DNA of 64,000 nucleotides, from the NCBI RefSeq assembly GCF_002575655.3, contig NC_053040.3:349933267-349997266 (forward strand), written 5' to 3'. Positions 53,810-64,000 of this stretch are shown here, one piece after another; the first letter of the stretch is position 1, and the number at the start of each line of letters is the position of its first letter. The notes under the pieces were generated by a model. The model made no database searches, was not told the DNA's origin, and worked only from the letters and a program-made list of their open reading frames with translations. The translations under genes and the position numbers were made by a program. Origin of the DNA: Aegilops tauschii subsp. strangulata (lineage: Eukaryota > Streptophyta > Magnoliopsida > Poales > Poaceae).

Positions 53810-55562
53810 TGTTGGAAATATGCCCTAGAGGCAATAATAAAATGGTTATTATTATATTTCCTTGTTCATGATAATTGTCTATTGTTCATATCCTATAATT
53901 GTATTAACCGGAAACCGTAATACATGTGTGAATATATAGACCACAACATGTCCCTAGTGAGCCTCTGGTTGACTAGCTCGTTGATCAATAGAAGGTTGTG
54001 GTTTCCTGACCATGGACATTGGATGTCGTTGATAACGGGATCACATCATTAGGAGAATGATGTGATGGACAAGACCCAATCCTAAGCATAGCACAAGATC
54101 GTGTAGTTCGTTTGCTGGAGCTTTTCTAATGTCAAGTATCATTTCCTTAGACCATGAGATTGTGCAACTCCCGGATACCGTAGGAATGCTTTGGGTGTAT
54201 CAAACGTCACAACGTAACTGCGTGACTATAAAGCTGCACTACAGGTATCTTTGAAAGTGTCTATTGGGTTGGCACGAATCGAGATTGGGATTTTTCACTC
54301 CGTATGACGGAGAGGTATCTCTGGGCCCACTCGGTAATGCATCATCATAATGAGCTCAATCTGACTAAGGAGTTAGCCATGGGATCATGTGTTACTAAAC
54401 GAGTAAAGAGACTTGCCGGTAACGAGATTGAACAAGGTATAGGGATACCGACGATCGAACCTTGGGCAAGTAACATACCGATGGACAAAGGGAATTGTAT
54501 ACGGGGTTGACTGAATCCCCGACATCGTGGTTCATCTGATAAGATCATCGTGGAACATGTGGGAGCCAATATGGGTATCTAGATCCTGCTATTGGTTATT
54601 GGCCGGAGAGGTGTCTCGGTTATGTCTGCATGGTTCCTGAACCCATAGGGTCTACACACTTAAGGTTCGGTCACGCTAGAGTTGTAATGGGAATAGTATG
54701 TGGTTACCGAAGGTTGTCCGAAGTCCCGGATGAGATCCCGGACGTGACGAGGAACTCCGGAATGGTCCGGAGGTGAAGATCGATATATTGAACGATGGGT
54801 ATTGGAGTCCAGAATTGTTCTGGGAGTACCGGGTGACGACCAGTGCGACCAAAAGGAGTTTCGGAGGCCCCGACAAGCATTGCGGGGCCTTATGGGCCAA
54901 GGGGAGGGGCACATCAGCCCACTAAGGGTTCGTGCGCCCCTCCCACCCTATTTCACATAACCTGGAGAGGTGGGGGCGCCTCCCCTAGGGCAGCCGCCCC
55001 TCCCGGCTTGGGGGCCATGTTTCCTAGGGGTGGGTGCGCCCAAACCCATCTAGGGTTTCCCCTGTGGATGCCACCCCTCCCCTAGGGAAACCCTAGGATG
55101 CCTCCTCCCCCCCTTCCCCCTATATATAGTGAGGGAGAGAGAGGCCAGCCGCACCTTAGCCCCTAGCGCAACCCTCCCTCCTCCAACACCTCCTCCTCCT
55201 CCGTAGTGCTTGGCAAAGCCCTGCCGGAGAACCGTAAGCTCCACCACGACGCCGTCGTGCTGCCCGAGTTCTCCCTCAACTTCTCCTCTCCCCTTGCTGG
55301 ACCAAGAAGGAGGAGACGTCCCCGGGCTGTACGTGTGTTGAACGCGGAGGCGCCGTCCGTTCGGCGCTTGGATCGGATCTTCCGCGATTTGAATCGCCGC
55401 GAGTACGACTCCATCAACCGTGTTCTTGTAACGCTTCCGCTTAGCGATCTTCAAGGGTATGAAGGTGCACTCCCTCTCTCTCTCTCTCTCGTTGCTACTA
55501 TCTCCTAGATTGATCTTGGTGACACATAGGAAAATTTTGAATTATTACTACATTCCCCAACA
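53810..55562 (+). repeat. Angela-type 5' LTR
   Basis: 1,753 bp with TG...CA ends (TGTTGG...CCAACA). A TATA box lies at 55121-55129 (TATATATAG), downstream of a C-rich block. The 145-codon-scale GC-rich ORFs on both strands at 54.8-55.5 kb fall wholly in the LTR and are not genes. Confidence 0.92.
55121..55129 (+). promoter_or_regulatory. Angela LTR TATA box
   Basis: TATATATAG after CCCCCCTTCCCCC, about 440 bp before the LTR end, matching the usual promoter position in this group. Confidence 0.65.
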
Positions 55563-55563
55563 G

Positions 55564-55575
55564 TGGTATCAGAGC
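55564..55575 (+). promoter_or_regulatory. Angela primer-binding site
   Basis: TGGTATCAGAGC, complementary to initiator tRNA-Met, lies two bases after the LTR. The untranslated leader runs from here to the gag ATG at 56839 (about 1.26 kb), with no convincing ORF. Confidence 0.88.
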
Positions 55576-56838
55576 TTGGTCTATGCGTAGATTCTATGCA
55601 CGAGTAGAACACAAGTAATTGTGGGCGATGATTTGTTTAATTTTCTTACCGTTACTAGTCCTATCTTGATTCGGCAGCATTGTGGGATGAAGCGGCCTGG
55701 ACCGACCTTACACGTACGCTTACGTGAGACAGGTTCCACCGACTGACATGCACTTGGTGCATAAGGTGGCTAGCGGGTGTCTGTCTCTCCCACTTTAGTC
55801 AGATCGAATTCGATGAAGAGGGTCCTTAAGAAGGGTAAATAGCAATTGGCATATCACCGTTGTGGCTTTTGCGTAGGTAAGAAATGTTCTTGCTAGAAAC
55901 CCATAGCAGCCACGTCAAACATGCAACAACAATTAGAGGACGTCTAACTTGTTTTTGCAGGGTATGCTATGTGATGTGATATGGACAAAAGGATGTGATG
56001 AATTATATATGCGATGTATGAAATTGATCATGTTCCTGTAATAGGAATCACGACTTGCATGTCGATGAGTATGACAACCGGCAGGAGCCATAGGAGTTGT
56101 CTTAATTTATTGTATGACCTGCGAGTCAATGTAAACGCCATGTAATCACTTCACTTTATTGCTAACCGTTAGCCATAGTAGTAGAAGTAATAGTTGGCGA
56201 GACAACTTCATGAAGGCACGATGATGGAGATCATGGTGTCATGCCGGTGACGAAGGTGATCATGCCGCGCCTCGAAGATGGAGATCAAAGGCGCAAGATG
56301 ATATTGGCCATATCATGTCACTTTATGATTTGCATGTGATGTTTATCATGTTTACATCTTATTTGCTTAGAACGACGGTAGCATAAATAAGATGATCCCT
56401 CGCTAAAATTTCAAGAAATGAGTTCCCCCTAACTGTGCACCGTTGTGAAGGTTCGTTGTTTCGAAGCACCACGTGATGATCGGGTGTGATAGAGTCTAAC
56501 GTTCGCATACAACGGGTGTAAGCCAGATTTACACATGCAAAACACTTAGGTTGACTTGACGAGCCTAGCATGTACAGATATGGCCTCGAAACATGAGAGA
56601 CCGAAAGGTCAAACATGAGTCGTATGGTAGATGCGATCAACATGGAGATGTTCACCGTTGATGACTAGTCCGTCTCACGTGATGATCAGACACGTCCTAG
56701 TCGATTCGGATCATGTATCACTTAGATGACTAGAGGGATGTCTATCTGAGTGGGAGTTCATTAAATAATTTGATTAGATGAACTTAATTATCATGAACTT
56801 AGTCTAAACTTGTCTTTACAATCTATCATGTAGATCCA

Positions 56839-57773
56839 ATGGCCCACGCCAATATTGCCCTCAACTTCAACACGTTCCTAGAGAAAACCAAGCTCAAAGA
56901 CGATGGTAGCAACTATATAACTTGAGGATCATCCTCATAGCTGCCAAGAAAGCATATGTCCTTGAAGCACCGCTAGGTGACGCACCCATTTTCCCAGCAA
57001 CTCAAGATGTTATGAACGCATTGCAGTCGCGTAGTGATGATTACTCCCTAGTTCAGTGTGGCATGCTTTACAGCTTAGAATCGGGGCTCCAAAAGCATTT
57101 TGAGCAAGACGGAGCATATGAGATGTTCCAAGAGCTAAAAATGGTTTTCCAAACTCATGCCCGGGTCGAGAGATATGAAGTCTCCGACAAGTTCTACAGT
57201 TGTAAGATGGAGCAAAACAGTTCTGCCAGCGAGCATATACTCAAAATGTCTAGGTTGCACAACCATTTGTCTCAGCTGGGAGTTAACCTTCCGGATGACT
57301 CGCTCATTGACAGAATCCTCCAGTCGCTTCTACCTAGCTACAAGAGCTTTGTGATGAACTACAATATGCAAGGGATGGAGAAGTCCATTCCTGAGTTATA
57401 TTCGATGATGAAATCAGCGGAGGTGGAGATCAAAAAGGAACATCAAGTGTTGATGGTGAATAAGACCACTAGTTTCAAGAAAGGCAAGGGTAAGAAGAAC
57501 TTCAAGAAGGACGGCAAGGGAGTTACCGCGCCCGGTAAGTCAGTTGCCGGGAGGAAGCCAAAGAATGTACCCAAGCCTGAGACTGAGTGCTTTTATTGCA
57601 AGGGAAATGGTCACTGGAAGCGGAACTGCCCCAAGTACTTAGCGGATAAGAAGGCCAGCAACGCCAAAGGTATATATGATATACATGTTATTGATGTGTA
57701 CCTTACCAGCACTCATAGTAGCTACTGGGTATTTGATACCGGTGCGGTTGCTCACATTTGTAACTCAAAATAG
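56839..57773 (+). pseudogene. Angela gag and start of protease
   Basis: ATG 56839 opens a frame beginning MAHANIALNFNTFLEK. A small deletion near 56910 shifts the frame, which resumes as LRIILIAAKKAYVLEAP. It covers the copia-type Gag core (VQCGMLYSLESGLQKHFEQD, SEHILKMSRLHNHLSQLG, DRILQSLLPSYKSFVMNY) and a CX2CX4HX4C zinc knuckle, CFYCKGNGHWKRNC (57588-57629). The protease active site WVFDTGAVAHICNS follows (57726-57767). The frame ends at TAG 57771-57773, where Gln would fit. Gag packages the RNA in cytoplasmic particles. Confidence 0.88.
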
Positions 57774-58137
57774 GATCCGCGGAATAAGCGGAGACTGGCG
57801 AAGGACGAGGTGACGATGTGCGTCGGGAATGGTTCCAAGGTCGATGTGATCGCCGTAGGCATTCTACCTCTACATCTACCTTCAGGATTAGTTTTATCGT
57901 CAATAATTGTTATTTAGTGCCAGCTTTGAGCATGAACATTGTATTAGGATCTCGTTTGATGCGAGATGGCTACTCATTTAAATCCGAGAATAATGGTTGT
58001 TCTATTTATATGAGAGATATGTTTTATGGTCATGCCCCGCTGGTCAATGGTTTATTTTTATTGAATCTCGAAAATGATGTTACACATATTCATAGTGTGA
58101 ATGCCAAGAGATGTAAGTTGATAATGATAATCCCGCA
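57774..58137 (+). pseudogene. Angela protease remainder and linker
   Basis: The frame continues after the TAG as DPRNKRRLAKDEVTMCVGNG and shifts again near 57895. It resumes as NNCYLVPALSMNIVLGSRLM, RDGYSFKSENNGCSIYMRDM and NLENDVTHIHSVNAKRCK. This is the region between the protease and the integrase zinc-binding domain in copia elements. Confidence 0.75.
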
Positions 58138-59067
58138 TATTTGTGGCACTGCCGCCTTGGTCATATCGGTGTCAAACGCATGAAGAAACTCCATGTGGAT
58201 GGACTTTTGGAGTCTCTTGATTATGAATCATTTGACACGTGCGAACCATGCCTCATGGGAAAAATGACCAAGACTCCGTTCTCCGGAACAATGGAGCGAG
58301 CAACCAACTTGTTGGAAATAATTCATACTTATGTATGCGGTCCAATGAGTGTTGAGGCTTGCGGTGGCTATCGTTATGTTCTCACCCTCACTGATGACTT
58401 AAGTAGATATGGGTATGTCTACCTAATGAAAGACAAGTCTGAGACCTTTGAAAAGTTCAAGGAATTTTAGAGTGAGGTAGAGAATCAACATGATAGGAAA
58501 ATAAAGTTCTCACGATCAGATCATGGAGGAGAATACTTGAGTCACGAGTTTGGCACGCACTTAAGGAAATGTGGAATTGTTTCACAACTCACGTCGCCTG
58601 GAACACCTCAGCATAATGGTGTGTCCGAATGTCGTAATCGCACTCTATTGGGTATGGTGCGATCTATGATGTCTCTTACCGATCTACCGCTATCATTTTG
58701 GGGTTATGCTTTAGAAACTGCCGCATTCACTTTAAATAGGGAACCGTCGAAATCCATTCAGACGACACCGTATGAATTATGGTTTGGGAAGAAACTTAAG
58801 TTGTCATTTCTGAATGTTTGGGGATGCGATGCTTATGTCAAGAAACTTCAACCTGAAAAGCTTGAACCCAAATCGGAAAAATGTGTCTTCATAGGATACC
58901 ATAAGGAAACTATTGGGTATACCTTCTACCTCAGATCCGAAGGCAAGATCTTTGTTGCCAAGAATGGATCCTTTCTGGAGAAAGAGTTTCTCTCGAAAGA
59001 AGTGAATGGGAGGAAAGTAGAACTTGATGAGGTACCCCCTCTTGAACCGGAGAGTAGCGCAGCATAA
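58138..59067 (+). pseudogene. Angela integrase
   Basis: The zinc-binding GAG-pre-integrase module is WHCRLGHIGVKRMKKLH ... CEPCLMGKM. The core follows with YVLTLTDDLSRYGYVYLM (first Asp), SRSDHGGEY (second Asp, preceded by an in-frame TAG at 58468) and TPQHNGVSECRNRTLLGM (the Glu of DDE; the usual Arg after it is Cys). The C-terminal part (YELWFGKKLKLSFLNVWG, KCVFIGYHKETIGYTFYLR) is copia-typical. Integrase inserts the cDNA into host DNA. The frame ends at TAA 59065-59067, where CAA (Gln) would fit. Confidence 0.88.
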
Positions 59068-60051
59068 GAAAATGTTTCTGTGGTGCCTGCACCGGCTAGA
59101 GAGGACGTTAATGATGATGATCATGAAACTTCGGATCAAGTTGCTACTGAACTTCATAGGTCCACGAGGACACGTTCCGCACCAGAGTGGTACGGCAACC
59201 CTGTCCTGGAAATCATGTTGTTAGACAACGGTGAACCTTCGAACTATGAAGAAGCGATGGCGGGCCCGGATTCCAACAAATGGCTTGATGCCATGAAATC
59301 CGAGATAGGATCCATGTATGAGAACAAAGTATGGACTTTGGTGGACTTGCCCGATGATCGGCATGCCATAGAGAACAAGTGGATCTTTAAGAAGAAGGCT
59401 GACGTGGACGGTAATGTGACCGTCTACAAGGCTCGGCTTGTCGCTAAGTGTTATCGACAAGTTCAAGGAGTTGACTAAGACGAGGCTTTCTCACCCGTAG
59501 CGAAGCTAAAGTCCGTCCTAATCATGTTAGCAATTGCCGCATTCTATGATTATGAGATCTGGCAAATGGACGACAAAACGGCATTCCTTAACAGTTTCGT
59601 TAAGGAAGAATTATATATGATGTAGCCGGAAGGTTTTGTCGATCCTAAGAATGCTGACAAGGTATGCAAGCTCCAGCACTCCATCTATGGGATAGTGCAA
59701 GCATCTCGAAGTTGGAACATTCGCTTTGATGAAATGATCAAAGCGTTTGGGTTTATACAGACTTATGGAGAAGCCTGTATTTACAAGAAAGTGAGTGGGA
59801 GCTCTGTAGCATTTCTCATATTATATGTGGATGGCATACTATTGATGGGAAATGATATGGAACTTTTGGAAAGCATAAAGGCCTACTTGAATAAGTGTTT
59901 TTCAATGAAGGACCTTGGAGAAGCTTCTTACATATTAGGCATCAAGATCTATAGAGATAGATCGAGACGCCTCATTGGTCTTTCACAAAGCACATACCTT
60001 GAAAAGATATTGAAGAAGTTCAATATGGATCAGTCCAAGAAGGGGTTCTTG
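59068..60051 (+). pseudogene. Angela reverse transcriptase, truncated by CACTA-3
   Basis: Copia RT motifs in order: EEAMAGPDSNKWLDAMKSEI, NKWIFKKKADVDGNVTVYKA, RLVAKCYRQ, a TAA at 59476, FSPVAKLKSVL, WQMDDKTAFLN, a TAG at 59623, PEGFVDP, VCKLQHSIYGIVQASRSW and the catalytic box LYVDGILL (59824-59835). The canonical YVDD is YVDG here, so the second catalytic Asp is lost. The sequence then reads SMKDLGEASYILGIKIYRDR to the insertion point at 60051. RNase H is not in the window. Confidence 0.9.
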
Positions 60052-60554
60052 CACTACAAAAAAAAAGACACATCCATGACATTTTGGGCCGAACAATTTT
60101 TTTTCTGTCATACATATGACACTTCTATGACGATAATTGTGACAAAACCCGGTATCATCATAGATGTGGTGGGCTCCTACTTCTATGACAAAAAATCATG
60201 ACATAAAATGGGTTTTTCGTCCTGGGCGGGCCGGATACGCAGCTGCATGACATTCTTTGGGCCGTCCATGACGGAAAAAACCATGGTAGAAGCGAGGGCG
60301 AGGACAATTTCGGGGAGTTCCCGGTTACGGTGGGAGGTCGGGGGCCGAGCGATGCGCGTTTCTCTCGTACACGTACGCGCGTGTGTGCGAGGCCTTGGCT
60401 CTAACTGAACCCGAGCGAGGCGTTGGGCTCTAACTAAACCCGAGCGATTGCATTGCAGGCTACGCGTTACTGAACCCGAGAGATCGATCAATGGCTATTA
60501 ACTGAACCCGATCGAGCGATTCCTTCGCTACTGCTGCTAACTAAAGCCGATCGA

Positions 60555-61320
60555 TTGGATGAACAATGAGCGTTGCGGGGGGGGGGGGTTGGATGAACAG
60601 TGAGCGGTGGCGTTGCCTCTGGACGAACAGGACCCCGTGGTGTGGAGGGCTGGATGAACAGTAGATGGTGGAGGGGTGCCCGTGGAGGGGTGGTTGAACA
60701 GGACCCCGTGGTGTGGAGGGCTGGATGAACAGTACACGGTGGAGGGGTGGTTGAACAGTAGCCGGTGGAGTAGCGCGCGGTGGAGGCTAGATGAACAGGA
60801 GCCCGTGGAGGCTGGAGGAGGTCGACGGTAGCACGTGGAGGCTGGAGGAGGTCGACGGTGGAGATGAACAGTATCCCGTGGAGTCCCGTTTTGCGGTACG
60901 CCACACCCCTCCCGATCAATAGGACCCCCGTTTCGACCGTAGCGCTCCAACACAAGTCTGTTTCCTCCGTTTTGCGGTACGCCACACCCCTCCTGATCAA
61001 CAGGACCCCTGTTTCGACCGTAGGAGGTCCGTTTCCTCCGTTTTGCGGTACGCCAGACCCCTCCGATGAACAGGATCCCGTTTCGAACGTGGCCGGTCGA
61101 ACACAAGGTCGTTTCCTCCGTTTTGCGGTACGCCAGGCCTCGTTTCCATTGCCTGTTCCGTCCAAGCCCTCCCGATGAACACGACCACGCATTCCGTTCC
61201 GACCCAGCCGGTTGGCTCCCACGCGTTCCGTTGCCTCCCGATGAACACGACGCATTCCGTTGCCTCCCCATGAACACGACGCATTCCGTTGCCTCCCCAT
61301 GAACACGACGATGACGCTGT
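60555..61320 (+). repeat. CACTA-3 5' subterminal repeat arrays
   Basis: GATGAACAG(T/G)A...GTGGAGG units to about 60880, including a G12 run (60577-60588). TTTTGCGGTACGCCA...ACCCCTCC...CGTTTCGACCGT units follow (60888, 60970, 61050, 61118), then (C)CGATGAACACGACGCATTCC units. These are homologous to 11430-12245. Confidence 0.78.
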
Positions 61321-61604
61321 TTCTCCGTTCCGACCCAACCATGTACACGAGCCCTGGCCGTACGTATGCGCGAGTAGGCGTTCGAGACCCTGCCCGTATG
61401 TACGTACGTGGTCGTATTTTCTTTCTTGCACCCTGGCCGTTGTACGTACGTGTACATGCTACGTGCCCGCCTCTACTACGACACGTACGCGCCTCTACTA
61501 CGACACGTGCGCGCCTCTACATCGACCAGTATATATGTACGTACACGTTCGCGACCAGAATGACAACGCTACGTACGCTTCGACCAGGTGGGTCTCGACT
61601 GTCA

Positions 61605-61880
61605 GGCACTTCCTTGCCTGTGAAGATGTAGCTGGTGGGTCCCAGCAGTCAGGGGGGCGAATCGTTTTTTTACCCGGACGCACTTCCTTGCGTGCGAAGG
61701 TGTAGCTGCTGGGTCCCAGCAGTCAGGGGGGATCGTTTTGTAATTTTTTTTGCCCGGACGCACTTCCTTGCGTGCGAAGATGTAGCTGGTGGGTCCCAGC
61801 AGTCAGGGGGGCGAATCGTTTTTTTTACGCACTTCCTTGCGTGCGAAGATGTAGCTGGTGGGTCCCAGCAGTCAGGGGGA
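61605..61880 (+). repeat. CACTA-3 tandem repeat, 4 x 71-79 bp
   Basis: CACTTCCTTGCGTGCGAAG(A/G)TGTAGCTG(G/C)TGGGTCCCAGCAGTCAGGGGG recurs four times (61607, 61680, 61759, 61830). CACTA-2 has this unit once (12540-12590). Confidence 0.85.
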
Positions 61881-61939
61881 AACGTTTTTTTTTTGTGAAA
61901 TACGGTGGCCCGTCCGGTGGGTCCCCGCTGTCAGTTGGA

Positions 61940-63250
61940 GGAATAATTATTTTGCGCGTAATAAGGAGGCACTTCCTTGCTGCAGCCGTGGACCCAGCTA
62001 TGAGCCTCTCCACGTACAGTCCACGTCCAATGGAAGTCATTCCTTGACCACGTTGACCACGCCTCGCCGAGAGCACCAGGGCAGTGGACGACGGTGAGGC
62101 CTAGGAAGCGGACGACGTGGAGCAGGGGAAGACGCGGCAGTGGATGCCCACGCGTAGAGGAGTATGAGGGTTCACTCGTCCGGCTGCGGTGTGAGGCTGC
62201 CGTCGCCGCAGAATAACAGGGGGTGTGGGTGCGTAGAGGGATGGCCTGGCCAGCGGTGGGAGTAGTAAGGGGCGGTGAGGCCTCCGCGGCATCACAGCCG
62301 GCCACGGGCGGCAGGAGCAGGCGGCACGACCGGCGCTGCTTTGGGCGGCTGGAGCAAGAAGACCGGAGGTTGAAGAAGCACTACGGCCGTTGGATGGACA
62401 TCGTACGGTCACTGGAGCTAGAATCGTTCATATATTGACTAAAGTTGACAAAGGCCTCCGTCCCAGTCAACTTAGTAGGCCCACAAGTCAGCCTCCCACC
62501 AAGGTGGGTCCCAGCTAGCAGGGGTATTCATTTTTTTGTGCGTAATAAGGAGGCACTTCCGGTGGGTCCGAGCTGACAGCGGGGGGAACTTTTTTTCGCG
62601 AAATACGGTGGCCCGTTCTATGGGCCCTAGCAGTCAGGGGGAAATGTTTTTTTTCGTGAAATACTGGTGACCCGTCCGGTGGGTCCCTGCTGTCAGGTGG
62701 AGGAATAATTATTTTCCGCATAATAAGGAGGCACTTCCTTGCGGCTGCCCTGGACCCAGCTGTCAGCCTCTCCACGTACAGTACTCTTCCGATGGAAGTC
62801 GGTCGTTGACCACATTGACCACGCCGTGCCGAGAGCACCACGGCGTGGACGACGGCGAGCCCTAGGAAGGGGACGACGCGGAGCCGGGGAAGACACGGCA
62901 GTGGAAGCCCGCGCGGAGAGGAGTACGAGGGTTCACCGGTTCGGCTGCGGTGTGAGGCTGCCGTCGCCGCAGAATAATAGGGGGTGTGGGTGATTAGAGG
63001 GATGCCCTGGCCAGCGGTGGGAGTAGTAGGGGGTGCTGAGGCCTGTGCGGCAGCACAGCCGGCCACGGGAGGCGGGAGTAGGCGGTCCCGCCGGCGCTGC
63101 TTTGGCGGCGGGAGCAAGAAGATCAGAGATTGAAGAAACACGACGGCCGTTGGATTGACATCCAACGGTTACGTCTGCTAGAATCGTTTGTTGACGTATA
63201 TAATAACTAAAAAAATCTTGCATATGCGTCAACTAAACAGGCCCACAAGT
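61940..63250 (+). repeat. CACTA-3 tandem duplication, about 762-bp period
   Basis: The block from GAATAATTATTTTGCGCGTA (61941) through GGCCGTTGGATGGACATCGT (62388) recurs from 62703 through 63160 in the same order, including the GGACGACGG...CCTAGGAAG and GGCCTGGCCAGCGGTGGGAG segments. CACTA-2 has one full copy and a short remnant. Confidence 0.8.
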
Positions 63251-63498
63251 CAGACCACTCCCTCTTTTTTTTAATAATTTATATATAGCTCATGGCAACT
63301 TCTTATGCAATTTATTGCAGTCGTTTTTTTTTGGTTGGCCAGGGCCAATTTCGCATATTTCTGTGGGTTCCAAACTATTTTTAATACCGAAATGTCGAGC
63401 CAGATTTAAAGTACTTTGAAGATATATTTAAATTAGGTTAATGCCCGGTGAAATAGGAATCTGAAAATGTGAAAACAAATCAGAAATTATAGAGTAAT

Positions 63499-64000
63499 TG
63501 TCGGAGTAAATGGCCACGGGTAGCCTAACCGACTCCCCCTAGCTCTTCAAAAAATTATCAGGCCATTCAATCCTTTAAACATACAAAGCAGAGGGCCGCC
63601 TTCCCCCGGCCGACTATCCCCGGGGCCGACTGCCAGAAGGCGACCCAGTCTTAGAAACCTTCTCCAAGAAAGCTACGAGATGGCCGACTCCAGGAAGCCG
63701 GCCCCAAGAGGACCGACTCCCAGAAGCCGGCCGTAAAGAATGCCGACTCCCAGAAGCCGACCAAGACTGCACCCACCAAGACTGCACCCACATGATGGTG
63801 ATAAGATGGGGCGTGGCCGTAGTACAGCCCACTACCCCCGAATCCTGAGGCAGGCATGGCCACAGGGCGCCGCACGGGTCAGCCATCTCCCGTCCGGCGC
63901 GGCACTGTACCCATGTTGACCTCGATGTCACCCACGACAGGCGCCAGTACGGCCCGCGGGCGGCGGGCCCCTTAGCCAGAGAGACGCTCGAAGGCGGCCT
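63499..64000 (+). mobile_element. Probable LTR of another retrotransposon, partial
   Basis: At 63499 the sequence changes from AT-rich CACTA-like DNA to TGTCGGAGTAAATGGCCACG, a TGTCGG start typical of Triticeae gypsy LTRs, then a GC-rich tract. It contains direct repeats of GCCGACTCC(C)AGAAGCCG (63679, 63710, 63740). The element continues past the window, so neither LTR end nor TSD can be tested. A candidate left flank is GTAAT. Confidence 0.5.

Larger units (their letters stand above)
53810..60051 (+). mobile_element. Angela/BARE-1-type copia retrotransposon, 5' part
   Basis: The 5' LTR is 53810-55562 (1,753 bp, TGTTGGAAATATGCCCTAG...CATTCCCCAACA), PBS 55564-55575, gag from 56839, then protease, integrase and RT in copia order. 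CACTA-3 interrupts the element at 60052 within the RT region, so the rest and the 3' LTR are beyond the window. Multiple frameshifts and stops make it inactive. The LTR ends, length and pol order are those of the Angela/BARE-1/WIS group, the most abundant copia family in wheat and barley. Confidence 0.92.
60052..64000 (+). mobile_element. CACTA-3: 5' portion of a CACTA element of the same family
   Basis: It begins CACTACAAAAAAAAAGACAC inside the Angela RT, preceded by TTG (candidate TSD). It is collinear with CACTA-2 10911-13390 through the CTGAACCCGAGCGA repeats, the GATGAACAG array and the GCGGTACGCCA array, then shows expansions described separately. The right end is outside the window. 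No transposase is visible in the part present. Confidence 0.85.

Noticed and set aside
55050..55508. Overlapping ORFs of 134 and 100 codons around a TATA box
   Set aside because: Inside the Angela LTR R/U5 region, with no known domain.

Overview
This window is intergenic DNA from a large, repeat-rich grass genome, almost certainly Triticeae (wheat, Aegilops or a close relative). The evidence is an Angela/BARE-1-type copia LTR, a Sukkula-like large retrotransposon derivative (LARD), Triticeae-style gypsy LTRs starting TGATACGTCTCC, long CACTA elements with subterminal repeats, and Stowaway-type MITEs. I find no intact host gene, no rRNA and no CRISPR. Nearly every base can be assigned to nested transposable elements, and most coding sequence is decayed.

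Layout: the 3' end and 3' LTR of a gypsy element (LTR-A) occupy 1-1871. Unclassified old repeat DNA follows (1872-2939), then the 5' end of a first CACTA (CACTA-1, 2940-3285). A LARD starts at 3286. Its left LTR (3286-10706) contains a solo gypsy LTR with target-site duplication (TSD) TATGT, and the junction of the two was later tandemly duplicated. Its non-coding internal domain (10707-10910 and 50618-53537) is split by a 39.7 kb CACTA (CACTA-2, 10911-50617) flanked by a perfect 3-bp TSD, ACC. Its right LTR starts at 53538 and is cut after 272 bp by an Angela-type copia element (53810 onward). That element is itself cut in its reverse-transcriptase region by a third CACTA of the same family (CACTA-3, 60052 to the window end), and CACTA-3 probably carries another LTR from 63499.

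Inside CACTA-2: 5' subterminal repeats (11.4-12.3 kb); a decayed minus-strand ORF (14.3-14.7 kb); a minus-strand gypsy element (gypsy-Y, 14840-24055) with gag and protease, no visible RT/integrase, and a multi-exon antisense ORF with a PF04195-like domain; a stop-ridden captured ORF (24.26-25.04 kb); a decayed minus-strand multi-exon gene and a partial duplicate of it (25.7-29.3 and 31.7-32.6 kb) with reiterated exons coding a GTAQ motif; several MITEs, including a nest around 30.0-30.9 kb; and a plus-strand multi-exon gene (about 37.5-49.1 kb) with paralogous acidic exons and a coiled-coil C-terminus, probably the CACTA accessory protein. Its last exon is split by a non-autonomous gypsy element (gypsy-Z, 41976-48987, TSD GGAAG). 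GGGCC-rich subterminal repeats and the right terminus follow. No CACTA transposase is recognisable, so CACTA-2 looks non-autonomous.

The insertion order read from the nest is CACTA-1, then the LARD, then independently CACTA-2 and Angela, then gypsy-Y, gypsy-Z and MITEs into CACTA-2 and CACTA-3 into Angela. Family names are from memory and were not checked against a database. Structural claims (TSDs, termini, LTR pairs, reading frames) were read directly from the sequence.
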